In this document: positions 10,416-21,230 of the stretch, one piece after another
How the letters are laid out: every line of letters begins with the position of its first letter
Numbering within the stretch: position 1 is the first letter of the stretch
Source: Undaria pinnatifida
Lineage: Eukaryota; Sar; Phaeophyceae; Laminariales; Alariaceae
Assembly (NCBI GenBank): GCA_012845835.1
Contig: JABAKD010000029.1
Span: forward strand, 7,800,548-7,864,547
DNA: 64,000 nt
Direction: 5' to 3'
Notes under the pieces: model-generated
Told to the model about the DNA's origin: nothing
What the model saw: the letters and a program-made list of their open reading frames with translations, nothing else
Database searches by the model: none
Made by a program: the position numbers and the translations under genes

Positions 10416-10787
10416 GTGTAATTCAGGTCACGGTCACCGGTCGAAAAACACGGAAAAACTGCCCAACTCGAGGGGTCAGAATAACTGCCCAACCTCGAGG
10501 GGTCAAGATACGGTTTCACCCCAGTTTCGTACAAGCGAAAAGGAGTTCCATCATCACCTACTAAAAGAAAGTAATTAAAAATCGCACCAACAACGAGCGG
10601 GAGTATTATTAGTACTTGGTATATGATGCGTAGACGTATATCTTACCCGGTACTGGTACACATTTTCCGAGCTTATATCATCGTGTTCTACTTGCTGCTT
10701 GCCGTGTTTTGCTGTATGTAGATTATTATGTTACCGCAGGTAGGAGCAAATACGAACTCTGGATATGATCGTACTCGGAGAACGAAC

Positions 10788-10804
10788 AACAACAACAACA
10801 TTAA

Positions 10805-10835
<31 letters not shown>

Positions 10836-10902
10836 AGCAGCAACAACAGCAGCAAACAACAGCAGCAGCAACAACAACAACAACAACAACAGCAGAGGCA
10901 GC

Positions 10903-10945
<43 letters not shown>

Positions 10946-10976
10946 GCAACAACAACAACAACAACAACAACAAACA
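10788..10976. repeat. CAA/CAG trinucleotide tract
   Basis: Nearly 190 bp of CAA with interspersed CAG. It reads as poly-Gln, poly-Asn/Ser or poly-Thr on the plus strand and poly-Leu or poly-Val on the other; no flanking coding sequence supports translation. It marks the right edge of the left duplicated segment. Confidence 0.9.
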
Positions 10977-12198
10977 AACGGTATCAGGTATATATAATAT
11001 TAATATTAATAGTAATAATAGTAGTCCTAGTAGTAGCAGTAGGTAGTAGCAGTAGTAGCAGTGGCAGTAGTAGTACTACTATAGCAGTATTAATAGTATA
11101 GACTAGACCTAGACTAGTCTAGCAGCATAGCTATTAGGTCTAGACTAGTAGTCGGGTCCCGCGTAAATGCGGTACCCGTATACCCGCGTTGAACACTTTA
11201 CGTTATAGTAGTTCTACTGCTGGTAGTGCGGAGCCCCAGTTTAAATCGCACGCCACGACCTTCTTCTACAGAGTACCGCAGCAGTGTCCCGGGATACTTC
11301 AGGGTCCAACTTCACGTACTACTCGTAGTGCGGGCATTGATTGCCATCTACACCCCACTAATGAGGGAATAGTTGCCAACAACGCTTTTGCCTGTCAAGC
11401 AACAACGTATTATGATAGGTACAAGGGGCTACGCCGGCGGCCTGGACGGCCGCCGGTCGCAGCGCAGGATAGTAAATATTAAGAGGGTAAGAAGTAATGC
11501 CAAGAGTTAGACGAAGTTTGTTAATTCATACAAGGGGCTACGCCGGCGGCCTGGACGGCCGCCGGTCGCAGCGCAGGATAGTAAATATTAAGAGGGTAAG
11601 AAGTAATGCCAAGAGTAGACGAAGTTTGTTAATTCATATATGGGAGATACTGGAAAGGGAAAATGCCGACAAATTTTTCCCGATTTCCCGTGTGCGGCGG
11701 AACGATGCGAGAAGGCAGCCTGGAAATTATGGGAGAGCATGGCGGTTCACCCCAGCTGGGTGACGCTCTGCGTTGCTACGCAGAAAGGCGCGGCCACAGC
11801 TGCTGCTGTGCATATACCATTTGTAGCTTCGTGATGCTGCTGTGCATATACCATTTGTAGCTTCGTCATGCTGCAGGCTCATCATAGCTTCAGCTACTGC
11901 TGTACATCATGTACATGTACGTGCTGCTGTAGACTACCGGGGGTTCAAAAATATTGAGAGTTTGCAGTTCTCCACGACGCCTAGCTACCATTTGTAGCTT
12001 CGTGATGCTGCTGTGCATATACCATTTGTAGCTTCGTGATGCTGCAGGCTCATCATAGCTTCAGCTACTGCTGTACATCATGTACATGTATACGTGCTGC
12101 TGTAGACTACCGGGGGTTCAAAAATATTGAGAGTTCGCAGTTCTCCACTACGCCTGGGTGGCATGTGTTCTCGGGGATTACGAACTTTCCTTCCCCAG

Positions 12199-12249
12199 AT
12201 CCTAGCACAAACCTCGCTTAGTGGCCTTTACAATGGCGACGCCGGCCAG
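12199..12249 (+). CDS. Candidate 51-nt cassette exon, unit 1
   Basis: A 17-codon block (ILAQTSLSGLYNGDAGQ in one frame) lies between an excellent acceptor (CTTTCCTTCCCCAG) and a donor (GTAATC). It is identical in all three array units. The length is a multiple of three, so repeated units could be spliced in frame. No domain recognised; the strand is chosen from the splice sites alone. Confidence 0.35.
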
Positions 12250-12330
12250 GTAATCGAGCCCCCCCCGTGTGCCGGAGGTCAGAGAACACGCACCGAAGAA
12301 ATAACGCGAAGACATTAGCCCTGTGTGCAG

Positions 12331-12528
12331 ACTACGCACCAAACGTCTCACAGGGCACGATTTTTCGGAGATCTCGTCGTAGATCTCGACGTCGAGGCCT
12401 CGCGCGCGCGCCACGGCGCCGAGCGGGCGGATCAGCTGAGCCGGTGGTTGCAGGCGAGGCGGGGGCACGCCTCAGCGAAGAAACCGCGCGGAAAGGCGGT
12501 CAGAGGCGGGAGATATCCGCAGACGTAA
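12331..12528 (+). CDS. Candidate exon, unit 1, basic C-terminal stretch
   Basis: After CTGTGTGCAG an open frame of 65 codons runs to a stop: TTHQTSHRARFFGDLVVDLD, then VEASRARHGAERADQLSRW, then a Lys/Arg-rich tail. The middle looks like an amphipathic helix. It may follow the 51-nt block after an 80-nt intron. The opposite strand is also open here, so this is tentative. Confidence 0.3.
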   Translation, partial: TTHQTSHRARFFGDLVVDLDVEASRARHGAERADQLSRWLQARRGHASAKKPRGKAVRGGRYPQT

Positions 12529-13276
12529 GGATGTGCATATGTGATAAGCGAACTAAGATATATAGATTTACAAGGGGCTACGCCGGCGGCCTGGACGGCC
12601 GCCGGTCGCAGCGCAGGATAGTAAATATTAACAGGGTAAGAAGTAATGCCAAGAGTTAGACGAAGTTTGTTAATTCATACTGGTATATGGGAGATACTGG
12701 AAAGGGAAAATGCCGACAAATTTTTCCCGATTTCCCGTGTGCGGCGGAACAATGCGAGAAGGCAGCCTGGAAATTATGGGAGAGCATGGCGGTTCACCCC
12801 AGCTGGGTGACGCTCTGCGTTGCTACGCAGAAAGGCGCGGCCACAGCTGCTGCTGTGCATATACCATTTGTAGCTTCGTGATGCTGCTGTGCATATACCA
12901 TTTGTAGCTTCGTGATGCTGCTGTGCATATACCATTTGTAGCTTCGTCATGCTGCAGGCTCATCATAGCTTCAGCTACTGCTGTACATCATGTACATGTA
13001 CGTGCTGCTGTAGACTACCGGGGGTTCAAAAATATTGAGAGTTCGCAGTTCTCCACGACGCCTAGCTGCTGCTGTGCATATACCATTTGTAGCTTCGTGA
13101 TTCTGCTGTGCATATGCCATTTGTAGCTTCGTGATGCTGCAGCTACTGCTGTACATCATGTACATGTATACGTGCTGCTGTAGACTACCGGGGGTTCAAA
13201 AATATTGAGAGTTCGCAGTTCTCCACTGCGCCTGGGTGGCATGTGTTCTCGGGGATTACGAACTTTTCTTCCCCAG

Positions 13277-13327
13277 ATCCTAGCACAAACCTCGCTTAGT
13301 GGCCTTTACAATGGCGACGCCGGCCAG
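13277..13327 (+). CDS. Candidate 51-nt cassette exon, unit 2
   Basis: Identical to the block at 12,199-12,249, with acceptor TTTTCTTCCCCAG and donor GTAATC. Confidence 0.35.
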
Positions 13328-13408
13328 GTAATCGACCCCCCCCCGTGTGTCGGAGGTCAGAGAACACGTACCGAAGAAATAACGCGAAGACATTAGCCCT
13401 GTGTGCAG

Positions 13409-13606
13409 ACTACGCACCAAACGTCTCACAGGGCACGATTTTTCGGAGATCTCGTCGTAGATCTCGACGTCGAGGCCTCGCGCGCGCGCTACGGCGCCGA
13501 GCGGGCGGATCAGCTGAGCCGGTGGTTGCAGGCGAGGCGGGGGCACGCCTCAGCGAAGAAACCGCGCGGAAAGGCGGTCAGAGGCGGGAGATATCCGCAG
13601 ACGTAA
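13409..13606 (+). CDS. Candidate exon, unit 2, basic C-terminal stretch
   Basis: Matches 12,331-12,528 with one residue change (SRARYGAE instead of SRARHGAE). Confidence 0.3.
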   Translation, partial: TTHQTSHRARFFGDLVVDLDVEASRARYGAERADQLSRWLQARRGHASAKKPRGKAVRGGRYPQT

Positions 13607-14269
13607 GGATGTGCATATGTGATAAGCGAACTAAGATATATAGATTTATATGGGAGATACTGGAAAGGGAAAATGCCGACAAATTTTTCCCGATTTCCCG
13701 TGTGCGGCGGAACAGTGCGAGAAGGCAGCCTGAAAATTATGGGAGAGCATGGCGGTTCACCCCAGCTGGGTGACGCTCTGCGTTGCTACGCAGAAAGGCG
13801 CGGCCACAGCTGCTGCTGTGCATATACCTGCTGTGCATATACCATTTGTAGCTTCGTGATGCTGCTGTGCATATACCATTTGTAGCTTCGTCATGCTGCA
13901 GGCTCATCATAGCTTCAGCTACTGCTGTACATCATGTACATGTACGTGCTGCTGATTTATACGTGCTGCTGTAGACTACCGGGGGTTCAAAAATATTGAG
14001 AGTTCGCAGTTCTCCACGACGCCTAGCTGCTGCTGTGCATATACCATTTGTAGCTTCGTGATTCTGCTGTGCATATACCATTTGTAGCTTCGTGATGCTG
14101 CTGTGCATATACCATTTAATATTTGTAGCTTCGTGATGCTGCAGGCTCATCATAGCTTCAGCTACTGCTGTACATCATGTACATGTATACGTGCTGCTGT
14201 AGACTTCGCAGTTCTCCACTACGCCTGGGTGGCATGTGTTCTCGGGGATTACGAACTTTCCTTCCCCAG

Positions 14270-14320
14270 ATCCTAGCACAAACCTCGCTTAGTGGCCTTT
14301 ACAATGGCGACGCCGGCCAG
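14270..14320 (+). CDS. Candidate 51-nt cassette exon, unit 3
   Basis: Identical to the blocks of units 1 and 2, with the same acceptor and donor. Confidence 0.35.
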
Positions 14321-14401
14321 GTAATCGACCCCCCCCCGTGTGCCGGAGGTCAGAGAACACGCACCGAAGAAATAACGCGAAGACATTAGCCCTGTGTGCA
14401 G

Positions 14402-14599
14402 ACTACGCACCAAACGTCTCACAGGGCACGATTTTTCGAAGATCTCGTCGTAGATCTCGACGTCGAGGCCTCGCGCGCGCGCTACGGCGCCGAGCGGGCG
14501 GATCAGCTGAGCCGGTGGTTGCAGGCGAGGCGGGGGCACGCCTCAGCGAAGAAACCGCGCGGAAAGGCGGTCAGAGGCGGGAGATATCCGCAGACGTAA
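14402..14599 (+). CDS. Candidate exon, unit 3, basic C-terminal stretch
   Basis: Matches units 1 and 2 apart from single residue changes (FFEDLVVD here, SRARYGAE as in unit 2). Confidence 0.3.
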   Translation, partial: TTHQTSHRARFFEDLVVDLDVEASRARYGAERADQLSRWLQARRGHASAKKPRGKAVRGGRYPQT

Positions 14600-14979
14600 G
14601 GATGTGCATATGTGATAAGCGAACTAAGATATATAGATTTATGTGCGTTTGGGAGCGTGATACCTGGTATCTGAATACTACTGCAGTACCACAGGTATGC
14701 TGCTGTGATGTCGTATGATGTGAAGTACCAGTAGTCAGACTATTTACATAGCAGCACAAGACACGAGACATGACATCCGCTACGAAAAAAAACATGTTTT
14801 GTGTGCCTGAGATAATAATGTGGGTGTCCTACTTCGTGAACTAAATTCATTATACTAGACAATATGAAAGACTCTTCACGTCCTTTGTGCATGATGAGTC
14901 TAATAAGCTGAGAGCCTAAATTTCTCAAATACCTTTTTCTCAATGTACATACCACAGGTATCATACATACGGCACTAAG

Positions 14980-15167
14980 CGCACAGACTGACTAGCATCA
15001 CCCTGTTGACCCTGATTGCTACACTACTAACTGTTGTTGCAAGGGGGGTCACTGATCTATACAACAACCCGTAATACGCGCGATCGGAGTATCACACACA
15101 GCTTGCAAAGATGAGTTTCGACAAAATATTCGATCTCACAGCTGGAGTGTATTTTAATTTTTATAAT
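14980..15167 (+). mobile_element. Mini-element with 13-bp target duplication, copy 1
   Basis: The 188-bp insertion is flanked by a perfect 13-bp direct repeat, ATACGGCACTAAG (14,967-14,979 and 15,168-15,180). It begins CGCACAGACTGACTAGCATC and ends in an AT-rich stretch without a poly-A tail. Near its end it carries GCTTGCAAAGATGAG with a short open frame from the ATG at 15,111: MSFDKIFDLTAGVYFNFYN. Related copies lie at 18,397, 30,109, 38,094 and 38,541. No tRNA-like head, terminal inverted repeat or transposase is visible. Mechanism unknown; the duplication length fits a LINE-like or similar insertion. Confidence 0.7.
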
Positions 15168-15175
15168 ATACGGCA

Positions 15176-15490
15176 CTAAGTTGTTGTCGCGCACGCTATT
15201 AATACTACACAAGAAGAGTATTGTACGCACAGGAGGGGCCCGCATTTTTGGTGTCCAGCCTTGAAATTACGCTGTTTGTATGTAGTGTGGGTGCCCTCAC
15301 GAGCTAAAATTGCTGCATGACGGTTTCTTATGTTTCTCGGCTCAAATGAACAACTTTTCAGCATCTTCTGTTTCTCGTTATGGCCCATGCTCCAAAGCGA
15401 CCTAATTTCTTGTCTCGGGTGGGCATTGACCATTGGTCTTTCTGATAAGTTTTTGCCCAGTCTGTGAGCTGTCTTCCTTAATATGCCCAA
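15176..15490 (-). other. Unassigned 104-codon reading frame
   Basis: A minus-strand frame with mixed composition (LGKNLSERPMVNAHPRQEIR, later KAGHQKCGP). It abuts the mini-element. No domain recognised and no second copy in the window. Confidence 0.2.
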
Positions 15491-15499
15491 AATTTTGAT

Positions 15500-17030
15500 T
15501 TCACGAAAAAAAATCAGCCCTGCTTTCTTAACACATCAGGGCAGAGTTCTTGAATGCGGGCCGCCTGTGTGCTGATGGGGCGTTAGCTGTGTGTTTAGCG
15601 TGTGTATACTGCTGTATGCTCTGCTGTAGCGCAAGCAGGACAGATAACGCGCGAAGCGCTATTTACCACACGGTATAAGAGAACAAAAATCTAAAAAGAC
15701 AGGCCGAGAGAATGAAAGTAAGCAATCCGGAAGCCGTTGTACTGAGGTTATAGTTAGGATGGAATGGACTCATTCCCAAGCGAGAGCTCCAGCGTAGGCC
15801 AACGATATTGCTGCTTCTTATTATACACAACTGTGAACACATAGATTGTCAACTTTGTGTGTTCATAACCCATACCTAGTAGTCAAGTATGTGTTCATAA
15901 CCCACAGACTACCAGGTACCGGTATACATTACGACACTTGTCTGGTGGACTATTCCAAATGGACTATTCCATTTTTTATTATTCACCTCATGTGGTTCTG
16001 GTATATGCCCGCCCACTAACCTTACATATATGCAGAGTGCAGCGTGCTCTCCTGGCGATAATGATAATAGCGTGTCCCTCCCTCCGCTATAAACATCATC
16101 ATCATTTTTAGCGGTGCAGTCAGTGGCCACACAGAACGCCGGAAGATGCGGGTCATGGACGTAGAGGGGGGCTTTTAACGCCGAGGAGGTATCCTAACGA
16201 AGCGAAGAGGCCTGGGGGGCAGTAGAAGAGAGGCAGTGCGGCACGCGAAGGTTGATCTACGGAAACCGTATCGTGGTGGCAGGTAGCGGGCTATCGGTAT
16301 CTACGCGCTCGGCGTCCTGCCCAAGAGATTGAAGCGTGGCGCTGTGGCCATGGTCGTGGTGGGTGGTGATGATTATTTTTGTTGTGTGCTATCAAAGGGC
16401 TGGGCAGGGCTGCTCAGACTCGTTCCCACGTTTGGGTAGGTATGATAGCTCACTAGACTATGTATAGCTCACCCATCCATACATCTGTCTTGATGTGCTA
16501 TGTGTAAAATAATGGTTGTTGTTGTAGTAGTTCTACGCTAAAACAGAACATGGTCGCCGGCTGTCCGCTTTATTTATTTTCATCCTGGTCGTTTTTGATT
16601 TGTACGTTTCTTCTGTGTGTGCTGAACGTTTACGTATGTATGGCCTTCGTCTTTTCTTCCGTCAGCATAGGTATGATACGATAAATGAATGTACCCCTGT
16701 TGTTGTTGTTGTTCTCACATTAACTCGCATAATCAAGTCCGTGGTCACAGGACAGGCTCCAGTCACTCTGGAGCTGAGGAATACCCCAGGGAAAACACAC
16801 ACACAACCCAAGCAAGGTGGTACACGCATATATCACAGCTGACGCAATTCATGCCTCCACCAGAAACATATAAAAGTGAAATCGGGAGTCAGTCTACGAT
16901 GTGCCAGGTCCAGGCCGGTCCATACGTCTCACTACTCACGCCTGGAGGAACCAAATATTCCGATTGCCACCCAAGTAAGACTACCACGTATATATTACAC
17001 GTAGTATCTATCACTACGCATACGCACGAC
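15500..17030. other. No gene recognised
   Basis: Mixed sequence with short frames only. A short doubled stretch near 15,850-15,905 repeats TGTGTTCATAACCCA. The palindrome TACCAGGTA occurs at 15,910. Confidence 0.5.
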
Positions 17031-17040
17031 AGGCATAAGT

Positions 17041-17240
17041 CAATTGGACAAAAAGAAACCAAGAAAAGAAAAGAAGATAAAGGAAAGGAAAGAAAAGAGA
17101 AGAAAAACGAAACAAGACGAAAAAGGCAAGCAAAGAGAAAAAAAATACAAGAAAAGTGAGAAAAGACAAGACAAGAAAGCAAGGAAAGAAGAAGAGAAAA
17201 AAAGAAAGAAGAAATAGAAAAAGAAAAGAAAGAAAAATGT
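17041..17240. repeat. Purine-rich GAAAA tract
   Basis: About 200 bp of almost pure purine, mostly AGAAAAG-type units. The Lys/Glu-rich frame it creates on the plus strand is a by-product. Confidence 0.85.
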
Positions 17241-17449
17241 CATACTAGCAGACCCAGGAACTGGCTAAGAATGGCATTGGGCTAACAGAGGGTATCACGT
17301 CCATCATCAATGGCACCTGGGAGAGAACGCAACATGGCGAAGAAGTCAGGGCGGTCTTATGCTATCTTGTGACGGCCATTAGAAGGCCCACAACTTTCAA
17401 TACGATGATGGTCAAACCCAGACTTCAGTCTCTTGGGCATGACGCTCCC

Positions 17450-17590
17450 CCTTCCGCCCCTCCCCCGTTCCTCCCTTTCCCCCTCCCCCCTCCCCCCCTC
17501 CCCCCTCCCCCCCTCCCCATTCCCCCCCTCCCCCCTCCCCCCCTCCCCCAGTCCCCTCCCCGCCCCCCCCCCTTCCCCCTCCCCCCGGCC
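17450..17590. repeat. CCCCTCC pyrimidine tract
   Basis: A low-complexity C/T tract at the 3' side of the LINE fragment. It breaks up the LINE's C-terminal reading frame into Gly/Glu-rich sequence. Confidence 0.85.
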
Positions 17591-17595
17591 GCTTA

Positions 17596-18006
17596 GAGAT
17601 GCCGACGGTGGATGGCACTGCCGCAGCCTTTGCGCGTTGCTCTGCAGCTTTGCGTCTCTCCGTTTCATGCCAATTCCGCATGAACAACTCGGCTCCCTCC
17701 TCTACTCTTCGAAACCATCTGCCAGCCTTCTGAGCAGCCTTTCGCCATCCTTCGAATTTCATTCCAAAGACCGACATATCCTCCTTCAGATGATCCATCC
17801 AGTCTTTCTCTTGCCCCCCTGAGAAGCCCTTACCCCAACAAACTCCCCAAACATCACCCTCTGTGGCAGACGCTCCTCCCCCATGCGTGCCACGAATCCC
17901 GCAAACAATATCCTCCGTTTGCGCACTATCACCTCAACGCTCTCGGAATCTGTCCGGGCAAGCGCGTCGGCGTACGGTAGGGTGTGGTCGTCGCGCTTCC
18001 GTTATA
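17596..18006 (-). mobile_element. LINE fragment, 3' end of the reverse transcriptase ORF
   Basis: On the minus strand it reads HTLPYADALARTDSESVE, then RRILFAGFVARMGEERLPQR, then VMFGEFVG, and in a second frame QEKDWMDHLKEDMSVFGMKF, then GWRKAAQKAGRWFRRVEEGA, then ELFMRNWHETERRK. This is the conserved tail downstream of the polymerase domain in non-LTR retrotransposons (RRxLxFAGxVARM, GGQxKDW, FRRVEE). A one-base loss in the G run at 17,814-17,819 shifts the frame between the two blocks. The 5' side is truncated at about 18,006, as usual for LINE insertions. Clade not determined. No poly-A tail or target duplication was found. Confidence 0.7.
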
Positions 18007-18396
18007 CGCACCTGACGTGTCAAGCCTGAAAATTGTTTCTTCAAATATAGTCTATTGTATACCAATACCGTTTACGGTCTTCTAGGAAAATGGTTGACTG
18101 AGGCTATAGTCTATAGACTATATATTTTCTTCCCAAAACTGTCAGATTTATCCCATTCATTGAAGGATTTACGATAGTTTCCACGCACAATTTGAGCTGC
18201 CCCGCCCGTCCCCCCCCCCCCCTTCCCCCCCCTCCAAACCTGCTCCCTTTTGATCAAAACCAGGCCCCCACGTCCTTAAATATTCCGCCCTCCCCTCACC
18301 GGTTATTCGACATACAGGATTCAATTGATAAACGGATGCATTTCCTTCCACAGCTGTCAGATTTTGTCCCCCTAAGAAACGGGTTTTATAGTTCCC

Positions 18397-18601
18397 GCGC
18401 ACAGACTGACTAACATCACCCTGTTGACCCTGATAGCTACACTGTAGTTGCAAGGGGAGTCGCCGACCTATATCCTTAATGAGGACACACAACCCGCAAT
18501 ACGCGCGATCGGAGTATCACACACAGCTTGCAAATATGAGTTTCGAAAAAAAATTCCATCTCACAGCTGGAGTGTATTTTCATTTTCTATAATATAGACT
18601 A
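18397..18601 (+). mobile_element. Mini-element, copy 2
   Basis: About 80% identical by eye to 14,980-15,167 over its whole length. Flanks are TATAGTTCCC (18,387) and TATAGTTTCC (18,602), a 10-bp target duplication with one mismatch. The ATG at 18,536 opens MSFEKKFHLTAGVYFHFL, close to copy 1. It confirms that the unit moves as a discrete piece. Confidence 0.65.
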
Positions 18602-18689
18602 TATAGTTTCCTACTAATTACATCATCACTTTTTAGTTTCCAGCTCACCTCGCATCATAAAATAAGGGATTCTAGGTACGCACCCTCAG

Positions 18690-18980
18690 CGACCTTGTGC
18701 ACAACCCATGGTCACAGGTGTCATCCCTTCTCCCCCCCGATATGCATGTACGTGCCCTCACTTTTATCGTGCATAGGGTTCACCATTCCCACTTTTCAGC
18801 CTTTTATGCTTGTCGATATTTATCGACTTTTGCTAACTCACACCCTCGCACTTCCGCAGTCGTTTCTTCTCGCAACAAGTAAGTCCTTGTGAGCTCACGA
18901 GTATGCACTCGGGACGATTCGAACCCGCATCGTTGACTTTGTTTAGTAGGGACGAAAGTCGCCTATGAAGCCATCCACCC
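18690..18980 (-). mobile_element. tRNA-derived SINE, second head type
   Basis: On the minus strand the head has box B CGGGTTCGAATC (18,916-18,927) and a box-A-like GGTGGATGGCTTCATAGG near 18,963-18,980. The body shares GCACGATAAAAGTGAGG and a G-rich stretch with the SINE at 8,985-9,298, while the head differs. It is therefore a related family with a different tRNA-like head. Confidence 0.55.
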
Positions 18981-19199
18981 GCGCCAGTACAACAGCGCAA
19001 CAGCAGTTAGTTGTTGCTGAGCCACCGAGAACCCCTCCCCTCCCCATCTCCTCCTTGACGCGCTGAGTAATACTAACAATATGGCTGTATATAAAGTGGC
19101 AATAACAGAAAGAAAACCGGAGGGAGCGCCCACACAAAAGCATCAGTCTATCCACATGTCCCATGTCTGATATTCTTGCACAATGATGTAGTACTTGTG

Positions 19200-19400
19200 G
19201 GACCTTCTGTACGATACACAGCACAGCAGTAGTATGATGATATACCACACGATACGACACAACACGACGGGTATTCGATATGAACATATTCCGACACGAT
19301 ATTGTTCGACACGATACTTTCCGGCATGATACTCTCTGCTGTTCGATACGATAATATTTTATATTGATTGATACGATACAATACTGTACGATCTACTTTT
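19200..19400. repeat. Degenerate GATACGACAC-type repeat
   Basis: Short diverged units such as CGATACGACACAACACGAC, CGACACGATA and TTCGATACGATA recur about every 15-25 bp. No gene. Confidence 0.6.
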
Positions 19401-19479
19401 TTATACACAGCGACCTCCTTATTTTTCTGCACCTAAACGTTCCCTGTTTCCCTCCCCACCTTCTTTTGCTTCTCGCCGT

Positions 19480-19790
19480 TATCTTCACCCCCCCCCTCTC
19501 TTACTCCCCCCCCACAACCCACCCTGAACCTCTCCCGTCCTCTTACCCCTAACCCACCCACCCACCCCCTGCCTATGATCTGACAAACTATGCGGCCATG
19601 CATGCCGCCTATTACCCCCCCCCCCGCTCCGCTATACACCCCCCCCCGCCACCCCCCCTTCTGCCCCCCCCCCCCCCCCGCCCCCCTCCGCCCTCGTCCC
19701 CCTTACCCCCCCCCCGCGCCTGTGATCTGACAAACTACGTCCATGCATGCCAACTATTTCACCCCCCCACCTCCCCTCCGCTTGTGCTGC
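19480..19790. repeat. C-rich tract with two copies of a 35-bp motif
   Basis: Long C runs contain GATCTGACAAACTATGCGGCC-type sequence with CATGCATGCC at about 19,577 and again at 19,725. No coding evidence. Confidence 0.75.
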
Positions 19791-20375
19791 GGCTGCTGCT
19801 GCTGCTGCCGCCGCCGTCGTCATCACCCGCCGTGTGCGGCGCACGTGGAAGTATTGTCGGACAAGGGGGCTGTATAAACGGCGGCAAGGGGCGCTTATCT
19901 AGGGCTTGCCTCGAAGGTGGGGGTGGAACCTTCGTTTCTACACTCCTGTTCGTGGCGGAACGTCTCAAGCATTGAAGAACACTTCACGTCTGGGCTGAGG
20001 ACCGCCAGAAAGCTCAATGGGACGAGACCATGTCGAGATGGCTCCGATCGTGGCGGAGCCATCTCGACAAGGTCTCGTCCCATTCAGCCTTCTGGCGGCC
20101 CTTAGCCTAGGCGTGTGCTTATCCTCAACCCTAGATAAGCTCCGTCACAAAAAAAAGTGTGGAAACGAAGGCTCTACCCCACCTTCGAGGCACAAGCCCT
20201 CGATAGGTGCCTCCTGCCGCCTGCAGCATAACATAATTATATACGGCAAGCTTTCCACGCTCACCACACACCACACGACCGCCGCTGCTACGCTTGATAC
20301 CGCCACCGACGCCGCTGCTGTTGCTGCCGGCGCTGTCACCGCCATCGCCACCTGCTGTGTGCAGCGAGCGTGGAA
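19770..20375. repeat. Long foldback made of two inverted gene fragments
   Basis: Two arms meet near 20,045. The inner part is nearly palindromic: AAGGTCTCGTCCCATT on the right mirrors AATGGGACGAGACC on the left. Both arms carry the same peptide fragment reading outwards from the centre: MGRDLVEMAPP...GLVPLSFLAVL on the minus strand and MGRDHVEMAPI...GLVPFSLLAAL on the plus strand, then SSxL(E/D)xxRH. The same motif, SSALETVRHRLEY, occurs in the gene at 44,499-45,761. Arms are about 75% identical by eye, extend about 300 bp each and have almost no spacer. Transcription through it would give a long hairpin RNA. Confidence 0.75.
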
Positions 20376-20377
20376 AA

Positions 20378-20515
20378 GGGGGGGGGGGGGGGGGGGTGAG
20401 GAAGGCGAAAAGAGGAGAAGGTAGGGGAGGGGGGGATGGAGGAGTAGTGGGAGGGGGGGGGAGGGGGGGGGGGGGGGGGCGGAAGGGAGCGGGTGGCGGG
20501 AGGGAGGGATTATAA
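20378..20515. repeat. G-rich tract
   Basis: Runs of up to 18 G. Potential quadruplex-forming sequence on the plus strand; no coding evidence. Confidence 0.85.
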
Positions 20516-21000
20516 GGGCATTCCAAAACGAAATACAATGAGGCGTTTCACACGAGGACGGTATGTGTGAGTCATCCCAAGGTTGGAGTTGCTCGTTTTG
20601 GGTTAACCGTATGGGGTTTCTGGCCAGTTGAGCTCCTCACGCGAGGAACTACCGGTTGGTCTGATACTTTTACGATTAAATTCTGTGTTAGGACTAGCCC
20701 ATGGGAATGCTGATTGGATTGCCCGAGTTAATGCTTTCGAAGTCATAGTTCGAGTGGGATGGGGTGGGGTGGGGTGGAGTGGGGTGGGGTTAGGCGAGGT
20801 GAGATGGCGTCGGTATTGCTTAACGTACAGTTTTGTCGCAGTCTATCTTACAATAAGCTACCATGGTATTACCTATTCACCACGCGCCGAAACGCTCGTT
20901 GAAAAAAAAATACAAGTTTATCGGCCCCAAAAGGTGGACGCAGACATACACCTTGTAGCGGTAACACGATTTCAAAAATAGCAACAATACCAACAGCAAC
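20516..21000. other. No gene recognised
   Basis: Mixed sequence with a short GGGGTGGGGTGG tract near 20,760. Only short frames, without a recognisable domain. Confidence 0.5.
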
Positions 21001-21001
21001 C

Positions 21002-21053
21002 ACAACAGCAACATGACACCACCAACAATAAAGACAACACCAACACCAGCACC

Positions 21054-21084
<31 letters not shown>

Positions 21085-21092
21085 CCAACACC

Positions 21093-21135
<43 letters not shown>

Positions 21136-21164
21136 CCACCACCACCAACAACAACAACAACACC

Positions 21165-21196
<32 letters not shown>

Positions 21197-21230
21197 CAAC
21201 AACACCATCACCACCCATCATCTACCCCCC
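21002..21230. repeat. CCA/CAA trinucleotide tract
   Basis: Alternating blocks of CACCAC and CAACAA. Frames of Pro, Thr, Val or Leu in both directions are by-products of the repeat. Confidence 0.9.

Larger units (their letters stand above)
1..10560 (-). repeat. Left copy of a diverged segmental duplication (ASH-domain gene)
   Basis: This segment is collinear with 46,400-58,530. Exons A, B, C, D and E recur in the same order, strand and splice phase, and several introns share the same tandem repeats. Homology can be followed to about 10,560, where a CAA/CAG tract begins. Exon proteins differ at about 30% of residues by eye, and introns align only in patches, so the duplication is old. The copy is cut by the left edge of the window. 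Whether both copies are expressed cannot be told from sequence, but all five well-defined exons here keep open frames and usable splice sites. Confidence 0.8.
11419..14641. repeat. Tandem array of three units of about 1 kb
   Basis: Units run from about 11,529, 12,569 and 13,646, and are over 95% identical by eye. A 109-bp piece of the unit (AAGGGGCTACGCCGGCGGCC...) is doubled at the left end (11,419-11,528) and missing from unit 3. Each unit holds, in order, that GC-rich piece, a segment with GAGATACTGGAAAGGG, several 37-bp sub-repeats around CATATACCATTTGTAGCTTC, one or two copies of a segment with CGGGGGTTCAAAAATATTG, then a 51-bp block with perfect splice-like ends and a GC-rich open stretch. 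High identity means recent amplification or ongoing homogenisation. Confidence 0.9.

Noticed and set aside
10728-11046. Poly-Gln/Asn protein
   Set aside because: A pure CAA/CAG tract reads open in every frame; no flanking conserved coding sequence.
11419-14641. CRISPR array
   Set aside because: Units are 1 kb, with no short repeat and unique-spacer pattern, and the DNA is eukaryotic.
16689-17159. Lys/Glu-rich frame of 156 codons
   Set aside because: Its second half is the purine tract at 17,041-17,240 and its first half has no protein features.
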